From Ariolimax columbianus (Eukaryota > Mollusca > Gastropoda > Stylommatophora > Arionidae), in NCBI GenBank assembly GCA_036924085.1, contig JAVGWX010000005.1:38579483-38643482 (forward strand): a stretch of 64,000 nucleotides of DNA, read 5' to 3'. Shown in pieces: positions 1 to 12,199 of the stretch; the first letter of the stretch is position 1; each line of letters starts with the position of its first letter. The position numbers and the translations under genes were made by a program. The notes beneath the pieces are model-generated. The model saw only the letters and a program-made list of their open reading frames with translations, had not been told where the DNA came from and ran no database searches.

Positions 1-1345
1 CATGGCTCACAAAGATCTTCAATTATGCTTTGATTAAAGGGAAGTTACCCAGTGAATGTCAAAGAGCCTTGGTGATATACATTTAGGAAAACAAAACCAG
101 AGCATCAAGAAAGATTGCAACTTTTATAGGGACATATCTGTTTTTACCCCCGTTGGACACAATTTGGCACGAGTCCTTGAGCCACGAGTTCGCGCTATTG
201 TGGAGCCGCTGCTCAGTACTTCACAATTAGGTTCCGGAAATGCAGGGGATGTATGGATACTATATTTACGATCAGACAGTTAAGTGAAAACAACCATAGC
301 ATACAATTAGAAACTCTACGTGGATTTCATTGATCAATAAAATGTATTTGACCGGGTAAACCGTTCTATGCAATGTGAGGTAAACGGTGTGGATGGTCAA
401 CTACTGAATATCATTCGTATCCTGTACTTAAACAGCGATTGTGCAGGGCACATGAATGCAGGTAGGACACATTGGCTTCCAGTGCTGAGTGGTGTACGAT
501 AGAGGTGCGTTCTCTCTCCCCCTTTTGTTCATAATTTACATGGATACAATTACACATCTGGCTAACCATCATGAAGAGTCTCTCAATGAACTGTTGTTTG
601 CTGATAACCTGGTCATTCTTTACCAAATTGGAGAAGACAGGCAACACTACCTAAACTATTTCAATTTCGCTTGTAATGAATGTGACATGACGATAAACAC
701 AAGCAAGACAGATATTATGTTCATTTCACGTGAACAAGTGAAGAGAAGTTTTCACATCAGTGACATTGGCATCAAGCTAGTACGGCAGTTCAAATACCTA
801 GGTAGTATGTTCACTGATGACGGCATAATGGACATATTAAGTGCATATAGAATTCCAAATAGGAAAAGAGTCCAGTTTCAAATTGCAACGAGTTTCAAAC
901 ACCCTAAAGTGTTTTTTTTCAAATAAGAGGAGGCTGATACAAATACTTGTACACTTTATTCATACATTGTGTTACCAATGTCTATCTTGGTCCTTACTTG
1001 CAACACATACGATTAAGATCCAGAGATGTGAGATGCACTGTGTGAGAAGTGTAGCCGGAAAGGCAATAGGCGACCGAATCCGCAACACTACACTGACGGC
1101 AGATAGTCGGGCCTACATGGACTCCCAACAAATCATGTGGTTTGTTCATTTGGTCCGAATGCATTATGACCAGCTTGCGTCAAGAGAATATCATTTGCAG
1201 GTCTTCGGCATACGGGTAAGATGCAGATCGCGACGTAAATGGACTAAGGATCTCTTTGACATGTTTGACAGTTTTGTTCTATTTGGCGAAAACAAGAAAT
1301 CTACTCATCCCACCTACCTGCGACGCAATCTTTCAAGGGCAGTAG
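1..1345 (+). mobile_element. Decayed non-LTR retrotransposon (LINE), reverse transcriptase to C-terminus
   Basis: A reverse transcriptase of a LINE can be followed across shifting frames. The finger region reads KDCNFYRDIS near 115-145 (usual form YRGIS). FIDQ, a stop, then FDRV lies at 326-355, matching the family FIDFxKAFD block. RGAFSLPLLF (501-530) matches QGxxLSPLLF. The catalytic box is FADN at 597-608 where FADD is expected, so the second aspartate is lost. KYLGS follows near 791. After a frame change near 930 the C-terminal domain is visible (CEMHCVRSVAGKAIGDRIRN about 1028-1087, RRKWTKDL near 1231). The 5' part, including the endonuclease, lies outside the window or is missing. At least three disruptions make it a pseudogene. 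The RTE-like clade is inference. Confidence 0.85.
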
Positions 1346-1410
1346 GACAAAAGAGGAAGAAAGAAGAAACGTATATTTTTCTTAACTCTTTTCGTATTTT
1401 ATTTTCATAA

Positions 1411-1756
1411 TTTCGTTGTTTACTTATAACCTTTTTTTTCTGGCATTTCCTCCAAATTGTTGAATGTGTCCACATTCGTTCTTCACCTGTATGTTCATAT
1501 AACCGAAATAACGTTAAGAAAAAGGTTACAATAAGGTCCAACCCTCATTTATCTTTGGAGAACATGATAAAGTGCCCCCCCCCCCCCCATACCCCTAACC
1601 CAAACGCAAAAAAAGGTGGAACCAAATCTGTCTCGCACTATCCCAGTCCAACTATCTGCGTCCTCGCCATAAATTGGAGAGTCAAAGACGCTAGGGAGCC
1701 ATTATTTAGATAAACAGTTCATAGCAAAATGAACACTTTAAAACGTCTTTCCAAAC
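1411..1756. other. Unassigned spacer
   Basis: No gene or repeat family was recognised. It contains a run of C at 1575-1588 and is otherwise AT-rich unique-looking sequence. Confidence 0.5.
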
Positions 1757-2130
1757 GAGTGCTTTCTTAGTTCTTAGTTGACCAGCATTTCTACAGAGGC
1801 ATGTTCACATGCGCAGGTCCTAAATCTGGTATGACCTGGATGTAGTCGGGAGAAAGTTGTCCTGCTTAGCGGGCTAGGCTCGAGCAGCGTAATACTCCGC
1901 TGTGTTGGGACAAGCGCTAACCAGGGTGGTTAACCGAAGTGCGAGAGCAAAGTATACCCGCAGCCTGTTATGCGTCATCTATGATGCACGAAACAAACCA
2001 CCTAACCATGGCCGGTGTTATGCCATGTCACAGTTAGTCGCCTCTTACGACATGCTCTGTGTGGGGCAGTGGTTCTATTCTTGTCCTTGTCATACACAAA
2101 GTCTCCAACAAACCACTCAGACATAAAACG
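1757..2130 (+). repeat. R1 dispersed repeat, copy 1
   Basis: This ~370 bp segment matches 12200-12578 (reverse complement) and 12780-13155 along its whole length. Shared landmarks in order are CTTCTACAG near the start, GTCCTGCTTAGCGGGCTAGG, ACCCGCAGCC, CACCTAACCATG, TTAGTCGCCTCTTACGA and TATTCTTGTCCTTGTC near the end. No long open frame, tRNA B box or terminal inverted repeat was found, so class is unknown (SINE-like or a non-autonomous DNA element). Confidence 0.75.
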
Positions 2131-2685
2131 AGTGTTTTCTATTCAGTTACTTGGCCGTGAGCTATTGGACCTTACTGAAGACACCCTATGGTATTCGTCT
2201 AACACACAATACAATAGACTTATTTAACACTTAATCTTTAAACCATTATAGTAATCCTAAGCCACAACGAAACTTAGCTTTCATAATGAACAATGACTAA
2301 ATTTATCAGAAGCACCAACAAAATGGCGTAACTAAAAGAAAAAGACAGTTCAAGAATTGCTACTCAACAAATTACTTGGGTTCCTCTTCAGCCTTTGGTC
2401 ATAATTCCTCGTCAAATTGCAAACGATTTTCACGTTTTTTCTAAATATTATGTCTGACAGAATGTCATATTCTCGCTGATTTCATATCTATATGGCAAGT
2501 TGGGTCAGTTTTAAAAAGATCAGTTTAATTTGCCAACCGCTCGAAATGACAAATACTGTTCATTGGCCCAAGGACTGACTAATGTGCCTTAATCATTAAT
2601 ACGACATCGGAAATCAGTCTGTCTTCTTCAACGTTTTATTCAACTTCTTGCGGTCCCTATGATGATTAGACCCTCACTATTTTAC
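2131..2685. other. Unassigned spacer
   Basis: AT-rich sequence in which no gene, repeat or motif was recognised. Confidence 0.5.
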
Positions 2686-3075
2686 TTATATTTCAGATAT
2701 GTTGTTGTTGTTACTTAGCTTTATTTCCAGTTTAGTGTGTGGCTCTCTATACGCCAGCCGTTCCAATGGTGTGAGTGATGTGAATGGTAATATGGATGAT
2801 GATGAGGTGAGCCATGAAAAGAGCCCTATGTGCTCGGCTGATGTAGCTTTACTCCCATCTTGAGCATGATGATGAGGGTAGAAAGGGGTCCCATATCCAG
2901 CCGTGATACACTTGTCTTCCTCTTCGTGTTGCTCACTACTACAGGGATTATGTTTATCCTCCACTTCATTAGCCGGGTTGTCATGACAATAGCTTGTTTC
3001 CAGGGATATCGCCGCTGAAGTGAGAGGAGGGTCTTGACCAGCATATTCTACCTGACCTTGACCTTCTTTTTCCAT
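2686..3075 (-). CDS. Candidate host exon or hypothetical open frame, 129 codons
   Basis: A 129-codon ATG-to-stop frame on the minus strand. It is not a tandem repeat, not a simple repeat and not similar to any LINE frame seen here, which makes it unusual in this window. The product would be rich in acidic residues in its first half (for example HEEEDK), with a His-rich PHHHAQDG stretch and a serine run SSSS, with no membrane segment or known domain. The ATG is preceded by ACATACAG, which could serve as a splice acceptor, and ATAAGTAAAA just beyond the stop resembles a weak donor. It may equally be a chance frame. I do not recognise the product. A dinucleotide-rich AACAACAAC run near its 3' end suggests the last codons may be non-coding. 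Confidence 0.25.
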   Translation of the reverse strand: MEKEGQGQVEYAGQDPPLTSAAISLETSYCHDNPANEVEDKHNPCSSEQHEEEDKCITAGYGTPFYPHHHAQDGSKATSAEHIGLFSWLTSSSSILPFTSLTPLERLAYREPHTKLEIKLSNNNNISEI

Positions 3076-3099
3076 CTGTATGTTTTAGCCACACGTTAA

Positions 3100-3965
3100 T
3101 CTAGGGAGGATTAACGCAACTGAAACTTGCCCGAATGGCTGGGGTTTCTAGTAACCGAAGAGGATCATGTCAGCTGGAGTTTCAATCTTCTGAGACTTGA
3201 CTAAACGGCCGGAGTTTATTGACATGAGTCTCGCTTAAACGGCTCGGGTTTTAATCATCACAGATATGTCTAAACGTCTGGATTTTCAATCATCTGATAC
3301 TTACCTAAACGGAAGGACTTTCAATCATCTGAGACTTGCAAAACTGCTAGAGATACAATCATCTGAGACTTTCCTGAACGACTGGAGATTAATCATCTGC
3401 GACGTGCCTAAACAGCTGGAGTTTTAATCATCCCAGAGATGCCTAAACAGCTGGAGTTTTAATCATCCCAGAGATGCCTAAACAGCTGCATTTACATTCA
3501 TCGGAGACTTGCCTAAATGGCTGGGGTTTCAATCTTCTGAGACTTACTTAAACGGATGGACGTTTTATTCATCGGAGACTTGCCTAAACGGCTGGGGTTT
3601 CAATCTTCTGAGACTTACCTGAGCGGATGGACGTTTCATTCATCGGAGACTTGCCTAAACGGCTGGGGTTTTAATCTTCTGAGACTTACCTGAACGGATG
3701 GTGGTTTCATTCATCGGAGACTTACCTAAACGGCTGGAGTTTCAATCATAAGAGACTTGCCTGAACGGATGGAGGTTCAATCATTTGCAACTTGAATACA
3801 CGGCTGGAGTTTAATCATCTGTGACGTGCCTAAACAGCTGGGGTTTTAATCATCTCAGAGATGCCTAAACAGCTGGATTTGCAATCATCTGAGACTTACT
3901 TAAACGGCTGGATTTTCAATCATCATAAACTTGCCCAAACGGCTGGAGTTTCAAGACACTGAGAC
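3100..3965. repeat. 36-bp minisatellite array, about 24 units
   Basis: Diverged tandem units built on GAGACTTGCCTAAACGGCTG plus GAGTTTCAATCATCT, about 35-36 bp. Around 3480-3760 alternate units carry distinct variants (CTGGGGTTTCAATCTT versus GATGGACGTTTCATTCAT), giving a ~71-bp two-unit periodicity. The array ends about 60 bp before the 3' end of the minus-strand LINE at 4020. Confidence 0.9.
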
Positions 3966-4019
3966 ATCTTTCAAATATGGGGGTCATACAGGCATTTTGT
4001 TGCCACGATTGACAGCTTC

Positions 4020-4880
4020 CATAACTCATCATCATCATCAGCATCTCATTCTCTATAAACCATGCGCATTGCGGTCTGTAAGTTTTTTCCAGCTTGGTCT
4101 CCTATTTTTAGACACTGTCTGCTATGGCTGTAAAGGCCGCTTCGCGAGTGGCAGTTCCTGCCAAAGATGGTACAACCACACTGAGCAGGCTGGCTTGCCT
4201 GGCTGTTCCTCGATCTCTTCAGTCTTTCTCCTTTCTCTACAGGCAGAACACTTCTACTAGCGTCAGCAACCACTATGCCACCTACAACTGACTGTCTCTA
4301 GACAGTTAGAGCCTGAGAAATTTCTTCCCAGCCCTCAGATGGGATGTCGCATGACTTCATGTCCCTCTTGCATACGTCCTTAAAGCACATTGCGGGACGA
4401 ACGATTCTTCTAACTCCAATGGCTAGGTGTTAACAAAGGTTTGCGATAAACATGCCCCAACCACCGTAGACTTCGCTGGCTCAACATCGAGCACATGGTG
4501 TGAGTATTTGCTCTCTGTAAAACCGTAGTATGTGACACTCTCTCTTGCCTCCAAATCCCCAATATACGCCGTAGACACCTCCTGTGAAAGTTGTTCAGCC
4601 GCCGTTCCTGTTCAGTGTAAGTGTTCCAAGTCTCGCTTCCATACATGAGACTGCCAAGAACACAGGTGTGATAGATCTGGACCTTGGTATAGTAACACAC
4701 CGCAGTGTTGTCCCATAATCTCTTCGTCAGGCGGGCCATGACGGTACTTGCCCTGCCAAGCCTACTGTCTATCTCCTTCTCGAGGCAGAGAGTGGTCTGA
4801 TAGCAGACCCCAGATAAGTGAAACTGTTGACGACCTCCAGAGTGACGCCATCAATCTTTATGAATGCCAAGAACCTTCCC
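4020..4880 (-). mobile_element. RTE-like LINE, C-terminal part with terminal zinc finger and GAT tail
   Basis: Read on the minus strand from 4880: DGVTLEVVNSFTYLGS (RT thumb boundary), then LCLEKEIDSRLGRASTVMAR, LTKRLWDNT, LMYGSETW, LRRILGIW and LRWLGHV, which is the standard C-terminal run of RTE-like LINEs in invertebrates. After several shifts the last segment carries a Cys/His finger CHSRSGLYSHSRQC (about 4085-4125), the usual terminal finger of this group. The element ends in a (GAT)n run at 4026-4040 (ATC on the plus strand), typical of trinucleotide-tailed LINEs. It is truncated at the 5' side within RT and has at least two frameshifts, so it is not functional. Confidence 0.88.
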
Positions 4881-6180
4881 TGTGCAATAACTAGTACAAG
4901 CATAATTATGCACCCCACCCTTGACTGTAAACTTAATTAAGCTTCACATACACGCACTATCTCATTTTAGTATCAGTTTGTGTTTGTCCGTCTTGCTAAA
5001 CACTCCGTCACGATGAGTGCTAGCAGAATGGTATTGTTACATAACATTGTGCCTGGAATAAATTCCCAGATAAACGCGACTATTGCCAGCTCTCTGCTAC
5101 TTCCTGTTTTCGAGTTACTAAACAATTTAAGCCATCCAACTGTGAACTTCAGAATTGCAAAAATGTAATCCAACTTCTTTTAATAGTTTCCAAGTGAACA
5201 CATTATGTTCTGCTCGATGCGTTTCTGTGCGTTCCCCAGTCTCTGACCACCGAATATGACAAGGTGTGTCGAACTTGATCGAGCGTAACGCGTGGGATCC
5301 TGTTCCGCATGGGCACGAGACATAACAATGACCACTTACACATGTTTAGTTTAGCTCCATCACCCATGTACATGTGTGTGCAAGAAATTCAGACAACTGA
5401 AAATATCCTGCAGGACTGATATGTGCTTAGCCATATGTGTACTGAGCACTGGCGCATAGCACAAAGAAAACCCAATTACAACAACGTAATAAAATCAAGC
5501 ATATGCCAAACAAGAAGACATGAGTGACAGTGAAATAACCTTTTGCTTCGTCGTGCACTCTTGGGCGTCCACGTTTGCGATATTAGTATCATGTATGATT
5601 AGCTTCATTGTTATTATTATTAATATTATTTTGTGTTATTATTATTACTACACTGATTGCTAAATTGGTCCCGGCGGTGGAGAACGTCTAAATCCTGCGT
5701 GAACCCGGTCAGTAATTCTATTAACATACACAAAACAAAATTAAGGAACATCATTCCAGAATGCAAATCAAATATAGTGATTCGTATGTTGGTCCAATTT
5801 GTTGTTTTTTTTACTTAAGAACACATTTTCAACACCGAAAAAAAAAAAAAAAAATTACTTTAGGCAATTTAATTTTCATTCTACAGAAAATTTTTTTTTT
5901 TAAATGAAAATAAAATAATGCACCATTTATGAGGAACATATTCCTCTCTTCATTTGCATTACTTGCAGGGTGCAGCGCCTGTGACCAAATTGGGCTCCAG
6001 CTGTCTAAGGGAGAGCAATGCATCAAGTGAAGCTCGAAATTATCTATGATTATCTTTAATATCAAAATGGGAAATGGATTTCTCTGGGATTTTCTTTAGT
6101 TTACCTTCTATAATGATTTTATGCTGCAAATTGGTGTTTTACCTTTGTTCGTTTTGTGTTATAAATGAAAATCATTATGC
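4881..6180. other. Unassigned AT-rich spacer
   Basis: No gene or dispersed repeat was recognised. It holds short ATT runs (about 5608-5650), poly-A and poly-T runs (5838-5855, 5889-5901). Confidence 0.5.
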
Positions 6181-6182
6181 TT

Positions 6183-6212
6183 ATCATCATCATCATCATC
6201 ATCATCATCAAC
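6183..6212. repeat. (CAT)n simple repeat
   Basis: About nine CAT units. Given the trinucleotide tails of neighbouring LINEs it may be the residual tail of an eroded element, but no LINE frame is visible next to it. Confidence 0.8.
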
Positions 6213-6371
6213 ATTATCCTCTTCATCATGACAATATATTTGTTATTCTTCAAAGATCAGCAGAACGTTGACATGACAGTGGCGTTTTGGGATTGTGATT
6301 GACGCGTAACACGTGGCTCAGGAGTGACAAGCTGTGACCCACGTAATCAGTCTCATGCATATTCCTAATCC

Positions 6372-6645
6372 TTGTCTTCTCCTGCAGAAGACGCAGTCTT
6401 GTCTTCTGGTGCCAATGACACATTCTTGTATTCTTCTGCGGATGACTCAGTCTTGTCTTCTGGTGTCAAGGACACAGTCTTGTGTTCTTTTCAGATGACT
6501 CAGTCTTGTCTTCTGGTGTCAAGGACACAGTCTTGTATTCTTCTTCGGACCACGCAGTCTTGTCTTCTGGTGCAGATGACCCTAATATTCTTCTCTTGCA
6601 GATGTAGCAGTCATGTCTTCTCCTGCTGATGTCACATGCTTGTCT
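6372..6645. repeat. 54-bp minisatellite, about 5 units
   Basis: Units of GATGACTCAGTCTTGTCTTC plus TGGTGTCAAGGACACAGTCTTGTATTCTT, spaced 53-54 bp (unit starts near 6441, 6494, 6548, 6601). Open frames across it on both strands are by-products of the periodicity. Confidence 0.85.
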
Positions 6646-6714
6646 CCTATGAAATATATAACATTTGATACTCTTAACATTCAAGATTTGCTTGTTTACA
6701 TGTGAGAAATGTGC

Positions 6715-7290
6715 AGTATCTTCTGTATCATCATCTTCACATGTCCAGCCGGTTGGCGCTGGCGATCATTGACCTAAATGCATTACTATCACGTTTGTTT
6801 TTTACCAACTTTGTTGATGATTGTCGCTCAAGTCATTCTATCAGGCTGTCCAGCATCTTCTCTCTCGCCCTTCCTCTGTCTCTCTTCCCTGCTATTTTTC
6901 CCGTTGTCACGACGTTCTCTAAACCGCCTCTTCTCATAACAAGCAAATAAAAGATGACTTTTAAAAAAATTTGGTTATTGCAATGAGATGTCTTTGTGCC
7001 TCATCGATTACTGTATCCTGAGTCTTCTTTGCAGTCCATGTTATCCGTAGCATTCTTCTGTATAACCACAAATCCAAATATGTAAACGCGTGCTTGCTAA
7101 TTGTCCATGATTCACTGCCGTATGTCAGTACTGGTTGCACGTAGCATCCAAGGACTCTTTTCTTTCTCGGTTCCAGCGACAAGTTTTTGTTGTACACTTT
7201 TCCTTTGATGATATAGAAGATTTTGCATGGGCTATTCTGAATTTTATTTAGTAATTGCATCTTCAATAGGATGTTATGTATGTGCCCAGC
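6715..7290 (-). mobile_element. RTE-like LINE, C-terminal part
   Basis: Minus-strand reading gives VLGCYVQPVLTYGSESWTIS, LYRRMLRITWTAKKTQD and VIDEAQR (7170-7010), then after a frameshift MRRGGLENVVTTGKIAGKRD, RGRAREKMLDSLIE and SNAFRSMIASANR (6930-6740). These are the ordered C-terminal blocks of RTE-like LINEs. The frame ends at a stop followed by AGATGATGATAC, a short GAT tail. RT itself is absent, so this is a 5'-truncated copy with at least one frameshift. Confidence 0.85.
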
Positions 7291-7985
7291 AATTTAAACG
7301 TTTTAACTTGTATCAATTCGGTCCAGTTCGCTTTGACGTATCATTTTGGGTATTCGTGTTCCTTAGTCACTACCATTACTTCCAAAACTTCCAATTGCAT
7401 GTTATTTTAGCTGAGGCCTTTGATTTCACAATATATGTCACATAATTACAATTGTCAGATAATCAATTACTTGCTTTCGCTAACAGAGTTGAAACTAATA
7501 TGTACGTGACAAAGAATTACGCTCAACATATTAAAAAACTTTATTATGTATACAGCTCAAAAAATAAGGGGAGGCAACGTGCGACGACAATTAATCACCC
7601 TTTATCACGTCACAACAACTTTTCATTTTTTTTTAAAACTTCACATTGTGCTACGGTTGTTGAGTTGAGATGGTGTAACCTTTCTGTTTGTTGGTCAATA
7701 AATATCATGTTGTTTTGCCTTGGGGCTTACGTGAATAAAGAAATTGTTGACGTTATTGTTTTTGTTGTGTGTTAGTTTCTGAGATACACGATGATGAAAG
7801 TGAAAGGCTATAAACAAATTTGGACTCACCTGTTAGAGACTATCGTCCCTCTATAAATTCATTAAAATAACAACAAAATATCGATAATGTGTTTATAATA
7901 TCAACATAGCTGTTAGTTTACACTTCAAACGCATCTAGTACATCTAAATAAACTAAAAAACCTGGTCAACTTCTTAAAGATATTT
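7291..7985. other. Unassigned AT-rich spacer
   Basis: No supported gene. Short open frames here have no recognisable features. Confidence 0.45.
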
Positions 7986-7989
7986 ATGT

Positions 7990-9600
7990 TTCTGTTCTGT
8001 TTCTGTTTCTAAGAATCGACGTCACTGCACTCCGGAGATACTCATAGGTGCTCAAGTCTCTCTCATCAAATGACGTAAGGTATGGATGCTGATGGCCCCT
8101 ATAACTCGCTGGTTGTACACTCTCCTGCGCCGCCCTCTCATGCGCCCCACTCCACTCGAACCTCGTTTAATGTCGAAACTTTGCAGTCTGTGGATTGCTG
8201 CTTCATCTATTGCGGTGTCCTCATTCAGCAGGCGGTCATTGATTGATTTCAAAATGTCACTTCTGTCCATCACCAATGTGCCCATGTGGGAGCCCGTGCG
8301 GCCAAGATGTCAGCTCTTTCTTTGCCCTGAACCCCGGCATGAGCAGGACAGTAGATCCAGTTCAGCGCCTGGAGGTTTGAGGCCTCAACAGCAGCTATCC
8401 ACTCGTACCTAAGCCATCCCTTCTGTACTTTCTGAAGTAAGGCTTGCGCTTCTGTCACAATGATTGCCTTTTTTATAGAAGTCTCATATATCCATTTCAG
8501 TGCGGAGGTTACTGCTTTCGTCTATATTCTCATACTGGAGGTTGTTGACGTGTATGCCCTACTGCGCTCTCGCTCCGACCTCTCCTCTCTCTCTAGCCGA
8601 GAAACCACTGCCTGATGTCCCACTGCGCACAACTGATCCGTCGGTGTATATGACAGCGTCACTCTCCTGGGTGTTCTCAGTTATCAGCTGATTTACTTCG
8701 TGCTCTGCACTCTCTTTGTTCCGTTCTCTGCATTCCTTGCCTAAGGTTATGATGACTCTCTGGTACTCTATCATTCTATCACCAGTGTGGACCCATTCTT
8801 CCCCTTTGGCTTTCGTCTCACGTGTCCGATTGTTGTCTCAGCCTGTGCCATCCATGACGACCCTCTCTTGATTCTTGATCCCTTGATATAAGAGATACTA
8901 ATGTACAGAGGGTGTCGAGTGTCTGTGGTGACACGCATGTAGCGTATCATCACAATCGGGGTATCTCTAGTGCAGCCCAGAACCAGACGCATACCTTCAT
9001 TCTGGATGCGGTCCAACCTTACACACTGTGATCTTCATAGTGTGAGGATGCCTAGTCCGTAATCGATGACAGACAACACCACCTGACATTCGTTGTTCCA
9101 AGTCGGCAGCTGCCATGGTCTTGAGTGCTCCTAACCCTCTCTTGCATCTTTGTACGAGGTGGTCAACATGGCAGTTATAGGAAAGACTGCGATCAAATGT
9201 CACTCTGATGTATTTCAACCTGTCACACCTGTCGATGGTGCAACCATCAAAAGTGATGCCCTGGAGTTCAGCCTTTACTATGGAATTATTCAAAGAGCAC
9301 CACTTCATGCAGACCTTGTCCGGATTGATCTTTGAGCTTGAGTCGCTGCACCACTGTGAGATTCCTTGCAAGGTTTCTTGGATGTCTTTGACCAACTCTT
9401 GCATGTCTGAGCCAGTCCTGTACGTTAAGATGTCATCGGCAAATGTCAACGTTCGCCCTGTCACTGAGGGTTGAATATTGGCGACTTTTACTGTGTAAAT
9501 GTTGAACAGCACCGGTGAGAGCGGAGACCCTTAAGGCGATCCTGGACATATTCGCATCGGTTCTGATGAGACTGTGTTCACGATTCACTCCGCTGTTTGG
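7990..9600 (-). mobile_element. I-like LINE, RT plus RNase H, 5' truncated
   Basis: Minus strand. The copy enters within RT: CPGSP-stop-GSPLSPVLFN (about 9500-9555), then FADD at 9432-9443 intact, then the thumb region ending DRIQNEGMRLVLGCTRDTP (about 9016-8950). RNase H follows after a frame change: VIYTDGSVVRSG with the first catalytic Asp at 8640-8642, IVTEAQALL where TDxxxLL is expected (Asp to Glu), and IYCPAHAGVQGKERADILA with His at 8339-8341 and the last Asp at 8309-8311. The second catalytic Glu region reads stop-TKAVTSALKW and has lost the Glu. A C-terminal tail follows to about 8050. RT linked to RNase H is typical of the I group (I, nimbus, Ingi), known from molluscs. Several stops and shifts make it inactive. 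Confidence 0.88.
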
Positions 9601-10951
9601 ATTTGTTTAGGCTATTACCAAGTTTCAAATCGGACTTAAATTTTCACAGTTGATGACTAACATTCAGGGCCGTGTTCTGTAGAAGTTTGTATGCATTTAT
9701 ATACCTAGTTTACGGTATAGTTTACCGTTGCATAGCATCTTGTATCTATAAATCCCTATTATCGACAACGAGTGGGCTCGCAGTGACCGAGGCCAAAACC
9801 GCTCAACCGCGAAGGTCAATTTGATTTAGAGTCTTCGCTGACCAACGGTTTGCAAGGTCAACTTGTGTCACTGTGCGTGCTCTGGGTGGCGCTGATCAGT
9901 TACAGGCTGAGATAGCAAGAACGTTAGAGTGTGTATTAAACAAATGATACAAGGACGGATTGACTGGTAGCTGTGCTCCACCGATTGTCTCGTGGAATAG
10001 CACGGGTGTACATACGTCGACTCGTACGGTAATGTGACACCGCGAAAAAAAATGGTGGAGACTACCGACCACACACCGAGTCGAGGAGACGCGTTATCCC
10101 CGCAGGAAACTCTTTTAGGAGAAGGAAAACTGATGGCAAAGACATTTCACAATAATTTACCTCGCCTAACTAAAAAAATTGGCTGGCTCGAATCCGCGTG
10201 ATAAAGATACATCGTTTAAAAACCTCTTGTAATCTTGCATTTAATACTTATTTTATATGTTAGTGTATTATATTATACTAACCGGCAAGGAATGTCGTTG
10301 GACTTGGTTGTATTCAACATAGCAAAAATGTCTCTCTCTCTCTCTCTACGGTTTCCGTACTTGGTTCATGTTAACGATAATCAAACGTACATGTGACGTG
10401 AATCAGAAAGAAAGCAGTAGATATAGACGAACAATACTCTCAGTGCTTCACACATATCGATATTTTACCAGGTTGCATGATATCACGTAACTATTTGCTT
10501 AACAAAACCAGCTATCCACCATGATATCAAAACGTGTCATTATACTCGGCGTGTGTGTGATTATTGCAAAAACCTCAACTCAGATAAGATAGAGCTCACA
10601 AGTAGATGATGAATGTTTGTTGCAATTGAAGGTAATTATGGCATTTGAACCATTCATAAATATTACATTCACTTTCAAAGAACGAGCTAGGGATTCCATA
10701 AACAACTTCTGGGTTGTTTCCTGTCTGGTTCTGTAAATTAGATTAGACAATTTTGAATGTGTGGTCTTTATGATTATTTTAATGAGGCTTTTCTCTCGGA
10801 CAATTCATCGAAACGGTTTCCTTATCGATTTATTTATTAATTTATCATTTATATTAACTTGTTTTGAAGGGATGCGGTGGGATCGGGTTGGATGGAGTGT
10901 GATTGACGGACGACTGCGATTGCGACATTTTTGGTTGTGCTGGGATCTGTT
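9601..10951. other. Unassigned spacer
   Basis: No gene or dispersed repeat family was recognised. A short (TC)n run lies at 10330-10346. Confidence 0.5.
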
Positions 10952-12193
10952 TGTGATATTTATAACGTCTCCGCAATAAACGCCGATACGCCATTCACCG
11001 CTCAAGGTTTAAGCTATGTTTGTGATATTTATAACGTCTCCGCAATAAACGCCGATACGCCATTCACCGCTCAAGGTTTAAGCTATGTTTGTGATATTTA
11101 TAACGTCTCCGCAATAAACGCCGATACGCCATTCACCGCTCAAGGTTTAAGCTATGTTTGTGATATTTATAACGTCTCCGCAATAAACGCCGATACGCCA
11201 TTCACCGCTCAAGGTTTAAGCTATGTTTGTGATATTTATAACGTCTCCGCAATAAACGCCGATACGCCATTCACCGCTCAAGGTTTAAGCTATGTTTGTG
11301 ATATTTATAACGTCTCCGCAATAAACGCCAATACGCCATTCACCGCTCAAGGTTTAAGCTATGTTTGTGATATTTATAACGTCTCCGCAATAAACGCCAA
11401 TACGCCATTCACCGCTCAAGGTTTAAGCTATGTTTGTGATATTTATAACGTCTCCGCAATAAACGCCAATACGCCATTCACCGCTCAAGGTTTAAGCTAT
11501 GTTTGTGATATTTATAACGTCTCCGCAATAAACGCCGATACGCCATTCACCGCTCAAGGTTTAAGCTATGTTTGTGATATTTATAACGTCTCCGCAATAA
11601 ACGCCGATACGCCATTCACCGCTCAAGGTTTAAGCTATGTTTGTGATATTTATAACGTCTCCGCAATAAACACCGATACGCCATTCACCGCTCAAGGTTT
11701 AAGCTATGTTTGTGATATTTATAACGTCTCCGCAATAAACGCCAATACGCCATTCACCGCTCAAGGTTTAAGCTATGTTTGTGATATTTATAACGTCTCC
11801 GCAATAAACGCCAATACGCCATTCGCCGCTCAAGGTTTAAGCTATGTTTGTGATATTTATAACGTCTCCGCAATAAACGCCAATACGCCATTCACCGCTC
11901 AAGGTTTAAGCTATGTTTGTGATATTTATAACGTCTCCGCAATAAACGCCAATACGCCATTCACCGCTCAAGGTTTAAGATGTGTTTGTGATATTTATAA
12001 CGTCTCCGCAATAAACGCCAATACGCCATTCACCGCTCAAGGTTTAAGCTATGTTTGTGATATTTATAACGTCTCCGCAATAAACGCCAATACGCCATTC
12101 ACCGCTCAAGGTTTAAGCTATGTTTGTGATATTTATAACGTCTCCGCAATAAACGCCAATACGCCATTCACCGCTCAAGGTTTAAGATGTTTC
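10952..12193. repeat. 69-bp satellite, 18 near-identical units
   Basis: Eighteen head-to-tail copies of a unit beginning TGTGATATTTATAACGTCTC, spacing exactly 69 bp (10952, 11021 and so on). Units differ by few substitutions: a GCCGATACG/GCCAATACG switch (units 1-5, 9, 10 carry G; 6-8 and 12-18 carry A), single CACC and GCCG variants, and AGATGTGTT in units 15 and 18. Because 69 is a multiple of 3, one plus-strand frame stays open for over 400 codons, but no ATG occurs in that frame from the upstream stop at 10904 to the end, which argues against translation. The array stops where R1 begins. Confidence 0.97.
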
Positions 12194-12199
12194 TATTAG

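Noticed and set aside
6372..6684. Ser-rich small proteins on both strands
   Set aside because: Shadow frames of a 54-bp minisatellite.
10952..12193. CRISPR array
   Set aside because: Units are contiguous with no unique spacers, the genome is eukaryotic and no cas genes are present. The same holds for the other arrays.
10931..12199. 422-codon frame over the 69-bp satellite as a repeat protein gene
   Set aside because: Starts at TTG, has no ATG in frame anywhere, and is a by-product of a unit length divisible by 3.
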